From NCBI GenBank assembly GCA_028288945.1, contig JAQGHH010000340.1, positions 1 to 6,177 of the forward strand: DNA of 6,177 nucleotides, written 5' to 3'. A program made the position numbers and the translations under genes. The DNA is from Phycisphaerales bacterium. Lineage in GTDB: Bacteria; Planctomycetota; Phycisphaerae; Tepidisphaerales; Tepidisphaeraceae. How positions within the stretch are numbered: position 1 is the stretch's first letter; each line of letters begins with the position of its first letter. The notes below the pieces were generated by a model. The model saw only the letters and a list, made by a program, of their open reading frames with translations. It ran no database searches and was not told where the DNA came from. Shown here one piece after another: positions 1-5,223 of this stretch.

Positions 1-864
1 GGGCAGCCCGCTTCCAACCCGGCTCCCACCAATGAGGTTGCCCCCAATCCCTCCGGCCCCGGCGTCGAGACGAAGGCGCAGCCGCGTTCGTGGACGCTTT
101 TCTCGAGCACCAGTTTTTTCCAGCCCCTCGTCGCCGACCCGCGGTGGCCGAACTTTTCGGCGGCCTATGACCGTTATCTCACGAGCGGGCCCCAAAAGCT
201 GAAGGACGTCGGCTCCGTCAGCTTTGGCGAATCACTTTCGCTCTTTCAGACTGCCCCCAAGCCCGCGGGGCAATTTGAGCTGGGCATCCAGGCCGCGGTG
301 TTTGCGATCTTTAACCTCAATGCCGATTCGAAGGATCTGATCAACGCCGACTACTTCGTCGGCCCGATCGCCGAGTACCGCAACGGCGACTTCTCCGGGT
401 TCCTCCGCGTCTACCACCAAAGCTCGCACCTGGGCGACGAGTTTCTCCTCAACCATCCCGGCATCAAGCGAGTGAACCTCAGCTACGAAGAGGTGGACGC
501 CATCGCATCGTACGACTTGTTCGACAAGACGCTCCGCGTGTACGGCGGCGGGGGATACCTCTTCGACACCGATCCCACAAACCTCAAACACCTGGCCGTC
601 CAATACGGCATCGAATACCGCGGGCCGCGGATCTTCCCCTCCTTCGGCATGATCCCCATCGCGGCAATTGATCTGCAAAACCGCGAGCAAAACGAATGGA
701 GTCTCGATCTCTCCGCCCGGGCGGGAGTGCAGTTCGAAGACCCCGCGACCCTCAGCCGCCAGGTGCAGCTTCTCGTCGAGTATTACAACGGCCATTCGCC
801 GAACGGGCAGTTTTTCACGGAGCGCGTGCAGTTCATCGGGCTGGGCCTGCACTTTTACCCGTGA
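1..864 (+). CDS. DUF1207 domain protein, probable outer-membrane beta-barrel (5' end missing)
   Basis: The frame is open from the first base and ends at TGA 862-864, giving 287 visible residues with no start in view; a GTG at 298 lies inside the conserved domain and is not the start. The first ~30 residues are a Pro/Ala/Asn-rich linker. The DUF1207 signature follows: FQPLVADPRWPNFSAAYDRY (residues 40-59), then YRNGDFSGFLRVYHQSSHLG (126-145), GDEFLLN, and a YGGGGYLF turn near 181. The remainder alternates polar and hydrophobic residues as beta-strands do, and it ends VQFIGLGLHFYP, similar to the aromatic terminal strand of outer-membrane barrels. DUF1207 proteins have no established function; an envelope location is my inference from the strand pattern. 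The signal peptide would lie upstream of the window. There is no convincing terminator in the 110 bases before the next gene, so read-through into it is possible. Family assignment is firm, role unknown. Confidence 0.88.
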   Translation, partial: GQPASNPAPTNEVAPNPSGPGVETKAQPRSWTLFSSTSFFQPLVADPRWPNFSAAYDRYLTSGPQKLKDVGSVSFGESLSLFQTAPKPAGQFELGIQAAVFAIFNLNADSKDLINADYFVGPIAEYRNGDFSGFLRVYHQSSHLGDEFLLNHPGIKRVNLSYEEVDAIASYDLFDKTLRVYGGGGYLFDTDPTNLKHLAVQYGIEYRGPRIFPSFGMIPIAAIDLQNREQNEWSLDLSARAGVQFEDPATLSRQVQLLVEYYNGHSPNGQFFTERVQFIGLGLHFYP

Positions 865-974
865 TTCCGGATTCAGATTGCAGGGGGTCCGGCGATACGG
901 GTACCATCCGGGCGGGCCGATTGCGGGAATCATGGGCACGCGGTCGGCCGCGCCGTGTCGTACCGGAGGTCGTC

Positions 975-1895
975 ATGAAGGGCATCTGGATTGTGAGCGC
1001 GCTCGCCGGGATGTTGTGTTGCGCGACTGCGGCGCGCGCCGCGGATGATGCGGCGTTTGACGACAAGCAGTGGGAGCTCACGCCGTATTTGAAGGGGACC
1101 GCGCCGCATATCCGCGACCTGCTCAATGGCGAGGCCGAACGCGTCACCGGCAGGATCAAGACGACCGAACAGAAGATCGTCGAGGCCAAGAACGACTGCA
1201 AGGCGGATGAAGAGGCGTCGATCGAACGCGCTCGCAAGAGCCCGGCGTACCAGAAGGCTGCCGCGGAAACGAAGAAAGCCGAGGAAGATCTCGCCGCGGC
1301 GCGCAAGAGCGGGTCCACCTCCGACCGGCTCGACGCCAGCAGCCGCTTCAACAAGGGGCGCCTGGCGATGGAGACGATCGAGCACGAAGCCGTCACCACC
1401 AACACGACGCTCGACGAAGACCGCCACCGTCTGTACCTGTTGGAAAAGGATCTCAAGCGTTACCGCGAAACGCTCGACAAGGCGACGAAATGGCGCGAGC
1501 ATCTGCTCGAGGCGACGCGCAACGGGTTCTGCATCAAGGGCCCGGTGAAGCCGGATTCAAAGGGAATCCTCGGCAAAGTGACGGTGAAAAAAGTCATCGA
1601 TAAAGAAACGGCCCTCGTCGAGTACGACGCGCCCGAACTCCTCGCGCAAGGCAAAGACAAGGAAGGCATTCAGACCTACAGCGCCCGCTATTCCAGGCTC
1701 AAAGTGTTGGCCACCGGCATCGACACCAAGGGCATGAAAGCCGGGGAGACGACGTTTCTGGATCACACGTTCATCATTACGAAGATCGAGGACGATGAAG
1801 TCGAAGGGAAGGAATACGTCGCCAGTCCGCACCCCTCGGAGGCGGACAAGCTGCTCGATCTGATCATCCCCTTGCGAACCGCCGCGGCAGAGTAG
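975..1895 (+). CDS. secreted coiled-coil protein, function unknown
   Basis: This 306-residue protein starts at ATG 975, chosen because GGAGG at 965-969 sits 5 bases upstream and because a signal peptide begins exactly there; the frame is open further upstream but that part is Arg/Pro-rich and overlaps the preceding gene. The signal peptide is MK, a hydrophobic core (residues 4-19), and a likely cut after ARA at residue 22. C15 and C16 do not fit a lipobox. Residues ~45-182 are rich in Glu, Lys, Ala and Arg with helical spacing, consistent with a long coiled coil (for example ETKKAEEDLAAARK near 98-111). Residues ~195-275 look like a small beta domain (GKVTVKKVIDKETALVEY, then LKVLATGIDTKGMKAGETTF). 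Its GIDTKGMKAGE turn resembles short repeats seen in other secreted planctomycete proteins, a weak similarity from memory. The mature protein has only two cysteines (C75, C186). It may act as a periplasmic or cell-surface structural protein; I do not recognise a named family. Confidence 0.85.
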   Translation: MKGIWIVSALAGMLCCATAARAADDAAFDDKQWELTPYLKGTAPHIRDLLNGEAERVTGRIKTTEQKIVEAKNDCKADEEASIERARKSPAYQKAAAETKKAEEDLAAARKSGSTSDRLDASSRFNKGRLAMETIEHEAVTTNTTLDEDRHRLYLLEKDLKRYRETLDKATKWREHLLEATRNGFCIKGPVKPDSKGILGKVTVKKVIDKETALVEYDAPELLAQGKDKEGIQTYSARYSRLKVLATGIDTKGMKAGETTFLDHTFIITKIEDDEVEGKEYVASPHPSEADKLLDLIIPLRTAAAE

Positions 1896-1927
1896 CAAGT
1901 CGCTCGCCGCTGATCACCGGCTTAAAC

Positions 1928-1964
1928 GCAAGACGCGCGTCCGATGCGGACGCGCGTCTTTGCT
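1928..1964. terminator. bidirectional intrinsic terminator between convergent genes
   Basis: A perfect 14-base-pair stem (1930-1943 with 1947-1960) closes a 3-base ATG loop. The stem can extend with GCAA/TTGC across one bulged T. It lies 34 bases after the stop of the coiled-coil gene and 35 bases after the stop of the DUF4142 gene on the other strand, so it can serve both. The T-rich tracts are modest: TTTGCTTGCATT on the plus strand and GCGTTTAAG on the minus strand. Confidence 0.85.
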
Positions 1965-1995
1965 TGCATTAAGGTTCAATGCGCTATTCGGTGCG

Positions 1996-2724
1996 CTACT
2001 TGCTTTCATTGGGCTGCGGCGTGTTCCCCGAGCCGCGGATGTGCTCGCCGGCGGTGACGGCCTCGTTGGCGTCGGCCAGCGCCTCGCCATGCTGAAGATG
2101 CTTGAGGACCGTCTGGTCCGTTTGTTGCGCCCATTGCTTGAGCTGCGGGTTCTGCGTCATCGCGATGGCGTCGCGGTAGATCAGGCGGTCCTTCACGTGG
2201 GTGGCTACCTGGCCGTAGAGGAAGTGGCGGTCGAAGTCCGAGCCGCTCCTTTTCTCAAGATGACTGACCATCGCCTGATGGGCTTCATTGAGTTGCCCCG
2301 GCCACTGCACGCCCGCCTGCTGGGCGATCGGTTTGAGCTGGTCGTTGGCGGCAGTGTGGTCCTGTATCAGCATCTGGGCGAACTGCTTGAGCTGTGGATT
2401 GGTGGCCTTTTGCTCCGCCACTTTGCCCGCCGCGATCTCGAACATGTTGCCCTGTGCGGCCTCCATGATGAAGTGCTGATCGACTTCCTTGGGGCTCATG
2501 TTGCCGGGCTTTTGCAGGTCGCTGACGATGCTTCCGGGTTGGCCCGCCGCCGCACGTACGTTCTGGCCCGCGCGGTCCGCCGCCCCGCGCGCGGCCTGGC
2601 CGGCCTGGTCCGCGGCGTTGCGGGCGTTATCGGCCGGGTTCTGGTTCTGCGCGCCCGTCCACGCCTGACACGACAACACCGCTGCCGCTGTAAGGGCGGC
2701 CGCTTTCAAGAGAGGTTTCCTCAT
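1996..2724 (-). CDS. DUF4142 domain exported protein
   Basis: This 242-residue protein starts at the ATG at 2724, supported by GAAGGAG (2736-2730 on the minus strand) 5 bases upstream, and stops at TAG 1998-1996. The N-terminus MRKPLLK plus an Ala/Leu core is a signal peptide. Cutting may follow WTGA (residue 25); C19 in VLSC is a poor lipobox because of the Leu at -2. Residues ~79-215 match DUF4142: FIMEAAQGNMFEIAAGKVAE, then QLKQFAQMLIQDHTAANDQL with H123, then H149, the SGSDFDRHF motif around 161-168, H176 in VATHVKDR, and HLQHGEAL at 209-216. The fold is predicted helical and ferritin-like; no enzymatic role is established. Between the signal and the domain lies an Ala-rich 11-residue repeat (residues ~31-62) that is not part of the family core. 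The gene lies 113 bases behind the SYLF gene on the same strand and may be partly co-transcribed with it. Family members often sit near stress genes, but nothing here proves that role. Confidence 0.92.
   Translation of the reverse strand: MRKPLLKAAALTAAAVLSCQAWTGAQNQNPADNARNAADQAGQAARGAADRAGQNVRAAAGQPGSIVSDLQKPGNMSPKEVDQHFIMEAAQGNMFEIAAGKVAEQKATNPQLKQFAQMLIQDHTAANDQLKPIAQQAGVQWPGQLNEAHQAMVSHLEKRSGSDFDRHFLYGQVATHVKDRLIYRDAIAMTQNPQLKQWAQQTDQTVLKHLQHGEALADANEAVTAGEHIRGSGNTPQPNESK
2539..2619 (-). repeat. 11-residue Ala-rich repeats inside the DUF4142 protein
   Basis: These codons encode residues 36-62. Two full undecamers, NAADQAGQAAR and GAADRAGQNVR, are followed by the partial unit AAAGQ and preceded by the partial match ADNAR. 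The pattern x-A-A-D-x-A-G-Q-x-x-R keeps Ala and Gly on one face and Asp, Gln and Arg on the other. This is the spacing of LEA group 3-like and apolipoprotein-like amphipathic helices. The segment may be disordered until it contacts a membrane or dries; that is inference. Confidence 0.6.
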
Positions 2725-2790
2725 GGCAACTCCTTCAAGCGAAACACCCGCACCGGTGATCGGCCGGCACGGGTAGATGAAAAATGGAAT

Positions 2791-2824
2791 GCACGGCGGG
2801 TACGTCCGATCAGCCCCGCCGCGC
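2791..2824 (-). terminator. weak hairpin after the SYLF gene, possible terminator
   Basis: CGGCGGG (2794-2800) pairs with CCCGCCG (2815-2821) around a 14-base loop, with two more outer pairs beyond one mismatch. On the minus strand it follows the SYLF stop (2838) and is itself followed by ATTCCATTTTTCATC. The long loop and the distance to the T run make it weak, so it may only reduce read-through into the DUF4142 gene. Confidence 0.35.
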
Positions 2825-2837
2825 TGACAGTGCGGGA

Positions 2838-3392
2838 TTACTGGTTCTGGTTCACAGGCGTGAACTGGAACTTCTGGCCCTTGATCGCGACCCCGGCCTC
2901 AAAGCCGCCCTTGGGCAGCACATAGGCCTGCACGCCGTTGTTGAACTGCGTCTGTGCCGCCGCTCCCGCTTTCACGATCGTTGCGGTGGCGTCCGCGCCG
3001 AAGCTGAAGACGTTATTGCGGAGGCGGTTGAATGGCGCTTCGCTTTGGAACACGAGCAACTCGGCGTAGGTGGCGCCGCCGGCTTGTAAGCCGACCGATC
3101 CTTCAGTGAGAGTAACGGTGCCGACCAACCGCCCGCCCTGGTAGGCGAACCCGCGGCCATGAGCGCCGCCGATCCCGAGCGAGGCTTCGCCGACTTCGGG
3201 GAAGATGACGTAGGCGTACGCACGATTAATGACGTCGCGCAAACTGGGATCCTGAGCCTGGATCCGTTCGAGCGAGGCCTTCGCTTCGTCCTCCATCGCT
3301 ACGCGCTCGGCAGGAGCATTGGGCGACGTCGTCGTGCATCCGACCATCGGAGCGGCGAGCACGGCCAGCAGGGGGAATAGAACTTTACGCAT
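2838..3392 (-). CDS. SYLF/Ysc84-like lipid-binding domain lipoprotein
   Basis: This 184-residue protein starts at the ATG at 3392, with TGGAGG (3405-3400) 7 bases upstream, and stops at TAA 2840-2838. Residues 1-18 form a lipoprotein-type signal ending MVGC, with C19 as the likely lipidated residue; Met at -3 is slightly unusual. The mature chain begins with a short Ser/Thr/Pro linker and a helix (residues 30-60). The SYLF/Ysc84 core follows: AYVIFPEVGEASLGIGGAHG (60-79), GRGFAY, LTEGSVGLQAGGATYAELLV (95-114), FSFGADATATIVKAGAAAQ (129-147) and a closing AYVLPKGGFEAGVAIKG. In eukaryotes this domain binds phosphoinositides and actin; bacterial versions are exported proteins without a settled role. 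The length is typical for bacterial single-domain members. The conserved Trp usually found between the GRG and GLQ motifs is absent. The gene is divergent from the aldolase and upstream of the DUF4142 gene on the same strand. Confidence 0.92.
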   Translation of the reverse strand: MRKVLFPLLAVLAAPMVGCTTTSPNAPAERVAMEDEAKASLERIQAQDPSLRDVINRAYAYVIFPEVGEASLGIGGAHGRGFAYQGGRLVGTVTLTEGSVGLQAGGATYAELLVFQSEAPFNRLRNNVFSFGADATATIVKAGAAAQTQFNNGVQAYVLPKGGFEAGVAIKGQKFQFTPVNQNQ

Positions 3393-3535
3393 TGCGATAC
3401 CTCCACAAATCTAAGGACGCGCGAGGGTCTAACGGCCTCACGATGTCGGGATTACCGACGCGGTTCGAATCGACACGATTACGACAGTTTTTGAAAGAGC
3501 AAAACCGGGGCCGACTGGACAAATTTACGCGAAAA

Positions 3536-3564
3536 GCCGCAGAGCCCGTTGGTCTGCCTGCGGC
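3536..3564. other. hairpin with two mutually exclusive pairings
   Basis: GCCGCAG (3536-3542) pairs perfectly with CTGCGGC (3558-3564) around a 15-base loop. An alternative stem, GCAGA (3539-3543) with TCTGC (3553-3557), uses overlapping bases and a 9-base loop. It lies upstream of the aldolase promoter candidate, so it would be in the leader of the leftward SYLF transcript only if that promoter were distant. The function is unknown and it could be chance. Confidence 0.35.
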
Positions 3565-3683
3565 AATGCGTCGCGTGGATTGAAGGAATGGCAGAGCTTG
3601 GCGGAGGTGCGCAACACTTTGATAACCGGCAGGCTGTACACCCCAGTTTGACCCCCGCGCGGCACACGATGAGCCGGCTTACG

Positions 3684-3712
3684 TTGCAATTTGGCCGCAG
3701 GGTTCTTATCTT
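3684..3712 (+). promoter_or_regulatory. putative sigma-70-type promoter of the aldolase gene
   Basis: TTGCAA (3684-3689) and TATCTT (3707-3712) each match the -35 and -10 consensus at 4 of 6 bases and are separated by exactly 17 bases. Transcription would start near 3719, giving a leader of about 54 bases before the ATG. The assignment is by eye and unproven. Confidence 0.45.
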
Positions 3713-3772
3713 GAAGAACTTGGCTTTAGAGATCGGACCGACGCATTATCTGCTATTGAAAGGACGGCACGT

Positions 3773-4798
3773 ATGCCGCTGATGACCACCAAGCCGATGT
3801 TCGACCTCGCCTACGACGGCGGGTTCGCGGTCGGCGCGTTCAACGTGAATAACATGGAGCTCGCCCAGGCCATCCTCGATGCCTGTGCGAAGGAGAAAAG
3901 CCCGCTGATCCTTCAGATCAGCAAAGGCGCCCGCAAATACGCCAACATCCGCTACCTCAAGGCGATCATCGACGCCGGCGTGGCGGAGTACCCGGACCTG
4001 CCCATCGCGGTCCATTGCGATCACGGCGACACCATTGACCTGATCAACACCTGCGTCAAGGACGGCTACACCTCCGTCATGATCGACGGCAGCCACCACC
4101 CCTACGAAGAGAACGTCCGCCTCACCGCCGAGGCCGTGAAGGTCGCCCACGCGGCGGGTGTGGTCGTCGAGGCCGAGTTGGGCATGCTCGGCGGCATCGA
4201 AGAAGACGTCGTCGGGATGGACGCGCACGAGTACGAGAAGAACGTCGAGAAGTTCCTGACCGACCCCAATGAGGCCGCGGACTTCTACAAGCGCACCGGC
4301 ATCGACAGCCTGGCCGTCGCCATCGGCACCAGCCACGGCGCGTTCAAGTTCAAGCACGAGGCGAAGCTGGCGTTCAACCGCATCGAGCAGATCATGAAGA
4401 CCTGCCCGGGCCTGCCGCTGGTCATGCACGGGAGCTCCTCGGTCCCGCAGGAGTTCATCGACCTGGTGAACAAGTACGGCGGCGCGATGCCCAACGCCAA
4501 AGGCGTGCCCGAGGACCAGATCGCCATGGCCGTGCAGAAGTACGGCGTGTGCAAGGTGAACATCGACACCGACCTGCGTCTGGCCCTGACGGCCAAGATC
4601 CGTGAGGTGTTTGCCACCAAGCCCGCCGAGTTCGACCCGCGCAATTATCTTGGGCCCGGCCGCGAGGCGCTCACCAAGATGGTGCAGCGCAAGCTCCACG
4701 TCCTCAACAGCGCCGGCAAGGCGGACGTGATCAACAAGCACTGGGAAAAACTGGGCAAGCCCATGCCGAACTACTACGGCAAGGGCAAGGCGGCCTGA
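3773..4798 (+). CDS. fba: class II fructose-bisphosphate aldolase
   Basis: This enzyme reversibly splits fructose 1,6-bisphosphate into dihydroxyacetone phosphate and glyceraldehyde 3-phosphate in cytoplasmic glycolysis and gluconeogenesis, using a divalent metal, usually zinc. The 341-residue chain starts at ATG 3773, with GAAAGGA (3758-3764) 8 bases upstream. Family signatures appear in order: GAFNVNNMELAQAIL (21-35); HCDHGDT (81-87), with D83 as catalytic acid/base and H84 as metal ligand; MIDGSHHPYEEN (103-114); VEAELGMLGG (132-141) with E135; GTSHGAFK (185-192) with metal ligand H188; VMHGSSSVP (217-225) with metal ligand H219; and NIDTDLR (263-269), the phosphate and substrate loop. Residues 288-290 (DPR) fit the C-terminal region. 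All catalytic residues are present. The length fits class IIB enzymes. A tagatose- or other ketose-bisphosphate substrate cannot be excluded from motifs alone. It appears monocistronic, with its own promoter candidate and terminator. Confidence 0.97.
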   Translation: MPLMTTKPMFDLAYDGGFAVGAFNVNNMELAQAILDACAKEKSPLILQISKGARKYANIRYLKAIIDAGVAEYPDLPIAVHCDHGDTIDLINTCVKDGYTSVMIDGSHHPYEENVRLTAEAVKVAHAAGVVVEAELGMLGGIEEDVVGMDAHEYEKNVEKFLTDPNEAADFYKRTGIDSLAVAIGTSHGAFKFKHEAKLAFNRIEQIMKTCPGLPLVMHGSSSVPQEFIDLVNKYGGAMPNAKGVPEDQIAMAVQKYGVCKVNIDTDLRLALTAKIREVFATKPAEFDPRNYLGPGREALTKMVQRKLHVLNSAGKADVINKHWEKLGKPMPNYYGKGKAA

Positions 4799-4827
4799 GA
4801 TCGGCCAGAATCGTAAATTCGATGAAC

Positions 4828-4860
4828 ACGGGCACGCCAACGGGCGTGCCCGTTTTCGTT
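4828..4860 (+). terminator. intrinsic terminator of the aldolase gene
   Basis: An 11-base-pair perfect stem (4828-4838 with 4843-4853) closes an AACG tetraloop and runs straight into TTTTCGTTT. It starts 29 bases after the aldolase stop codon. This is a textbook rho-independent terminator and separates the aldolase from the sigma factor gene. Confidence 0.92.
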
Positions 4861-4899
4861 TGCGAACTCGGGTTGTCGTTGGCACCTTCAGGCGCTGCC

Positions 4900-4941
4900 T
4901 CCCTCTCCCTCGTACTCGGGGGAGAGGGCAGGGGTGAGGGG
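4900..4941 (+). repeat. palindromic intergenic repeat, copy 1
   Basis: CCCTCTCCC (4901-4909) pairs with GGGAGAGGG (4920-4928) around a 10-base loop containing CGTACTCG. A tail, CAGGGGTGAGGGGC, follows. The same unit occurs in reverse orientation at 5074-5117. Units of this type are common in intergenic DNA of planctomycetes and other GC-rich bacteria (recalled, not searched). Confidence 0.8.
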
Positions 4942-4978
4942 CCGAACGTCGAAAGGCGATGATTGCAGTCAGCTTTTC

Positions 4979-5032
4979 GTAGGGTCCGCACCGGGACCGT
5001 TCCCACACCGTGGTCCGCGATGCGGACCCTAC
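4979..5032. repeat. long palindrome with 12-base perfect arms and a nested hairpin
   Basis: GTAGGGTCCGCA (4979-4990) is the exact reverse complement of 5021-5032. Inside, GGACC (4994-4998) pairs with GGTCC (5012-5016). An alternative compact hairpin forms from GGTCCGC (5012-5018) and GCGGACC (5022-5028) around a 3-base loop, so the core motif occurs three times in 54 bases. The sequence is unrelated to the flanking GGGAGAGGG repeats. Confidence 0.8.
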
Positions 5033-5073
5033 CGAATGCGATCGACCCTCGATGTGAGCGCAACTCTACGTCG

Positions 5074-5117
5074 GGCCCCTCACCCTATCCTTCTCCCCCG
5101 AGTACGGGGGAGAGGGG
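5074..5117 (-). repeat. palindromic intergenic repeat, copy 2 (inverted relative to copy 1)
   Basis: TCTCCCCCG (5092-5100) pairs with CGGGGGAGA (5105-5113) around an AGTA loop. Reading the minus strand reproduces copy 1 with few differences: TCCCCTCTCCCCCGTACTCG, then GGGGGAGAAGGATAGGG, then TGAGGGGCCC. Similarity to copy 1 continues past the unit into GAACGTCG versus CGACGTAG. The two copies therefore form a long interrupted inverted repeat around the central palindrome. Confidence 0.8.
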
Positions 5118-5145
5118 ACCAGAGTGGAGGGCGCGGTAGTCCTGT

Positions 5146-5187
5146 CTTTTCCCAGTGGACTTTTCCTGTCACACTTTCCCCACGAAC
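5146..5187 (+). promoter_or_regulatory. three 14-base-phased CTTTTCC repeats upstream of the sigma factor gene
   Basis: The units start at 5146, 5160 and 5174, exactly 14 bases apart: CTTTTCCCAGTGGA, CTTTTCCTGTCACA and CTTTCCCCACGAAC. The first seven bases are nearly constant and the other seven vary. A longer word, CCTGTC, also repeats at 5141 and 5165. They end 36 bases before the start codon. They could be an operator array or part of an ECF-type promoter; function is inferred from position only. Confidence 0.45.
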
Positions 5188-5223
5188 GGGCATTTACCGG
5201 TGCAGACTCGACACGGGAGCCCA

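Larger units (their letters stand above)
3393..3772. other. divergent intergenic region (380 bases)
   Basis: I find no supported gene here; the short open frames lack ribosome binding sites and recognisable sequence. The region must contain the start signals for the SYLF gene (leftward) and the aldolase (rightward). On the SYLF side two small inverted repeats lie next to each other: GTCGG/CCGAC (3445-3449 and 3455-3459) and AATCG/CGATT (3468-3472 and 3476-3480). A 7-base-pair hairpin lies at 3536-3564. A sigma-70-like promoter candidate for the aldolase lies at 3684-3712. I could not identify a convincing minus-strand promoter. Confidence 0.7.
4857..5223. other. repeat-rich intergenic region before the sigma factor gene
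   Basis: No gene is supported here. Most of the stretch is occupied by palindromic repeats (4900-5117), followed by three phased 14-base units (5146-5187) and the ribosome binding site GGGAG (5215-5219) of the sigma factor gene. I found no convincing housekeeping -35/-10 pair. CTGTCA at 5166-5171 resembles a -35 box but has no good partner at the right distance, and an ECF-type promoter there is possible but unproven. Confidence 0.7.

Noticed and set aside
867..892. CCGGA/TCCGG hairpin just after the DUF1207 stop as a terminator
   Set aside because: The stem has only 5 base pairs with a 16-base loop and no T run follows it.
696..974. Upstream extension of the coiled-coil gene in the same frame
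   Set aside because: The extension overlaps the DUF1207 gene, is Arg/Pro-rich like an out-of-frame reading, and would bury the signal peptide. The ribosome binding site supports the start at 975.
1960..2925. 321-codon plus-strand open frame opposite the DUF4142 gene
   Set aside because: It starts inside the terminator hairpin and runs across the intergenic gap into the SYLF gene. The minus strand carries signal peptides, ribosome binding sites and known domains.
3455..3490. tRNA-like T-loop word GGTTCGAATC
   Set aside because: The flanking bases do not form a T stem (CGCGG against CGACA pairs only at the closing base), and no acceptor or anticodon arm fits around it.
3746..5008. 420-codon open frame on the minus strand opposite the aldolase
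   Set aside because: It mirrors the third-position GC bias of the aldolase, continues through the terminator and the repeats, and its product is Val/Asp/Gly-rich with no recognisable domain. The plus-strand aldolase has every catalytic motif.
4900..5187. CRISPR-like array
   Set aside because: The repeats are inverted palindromes and 14-base units of different kinds, with no constant repeat of 20 or more bases separated by uniform spacers.
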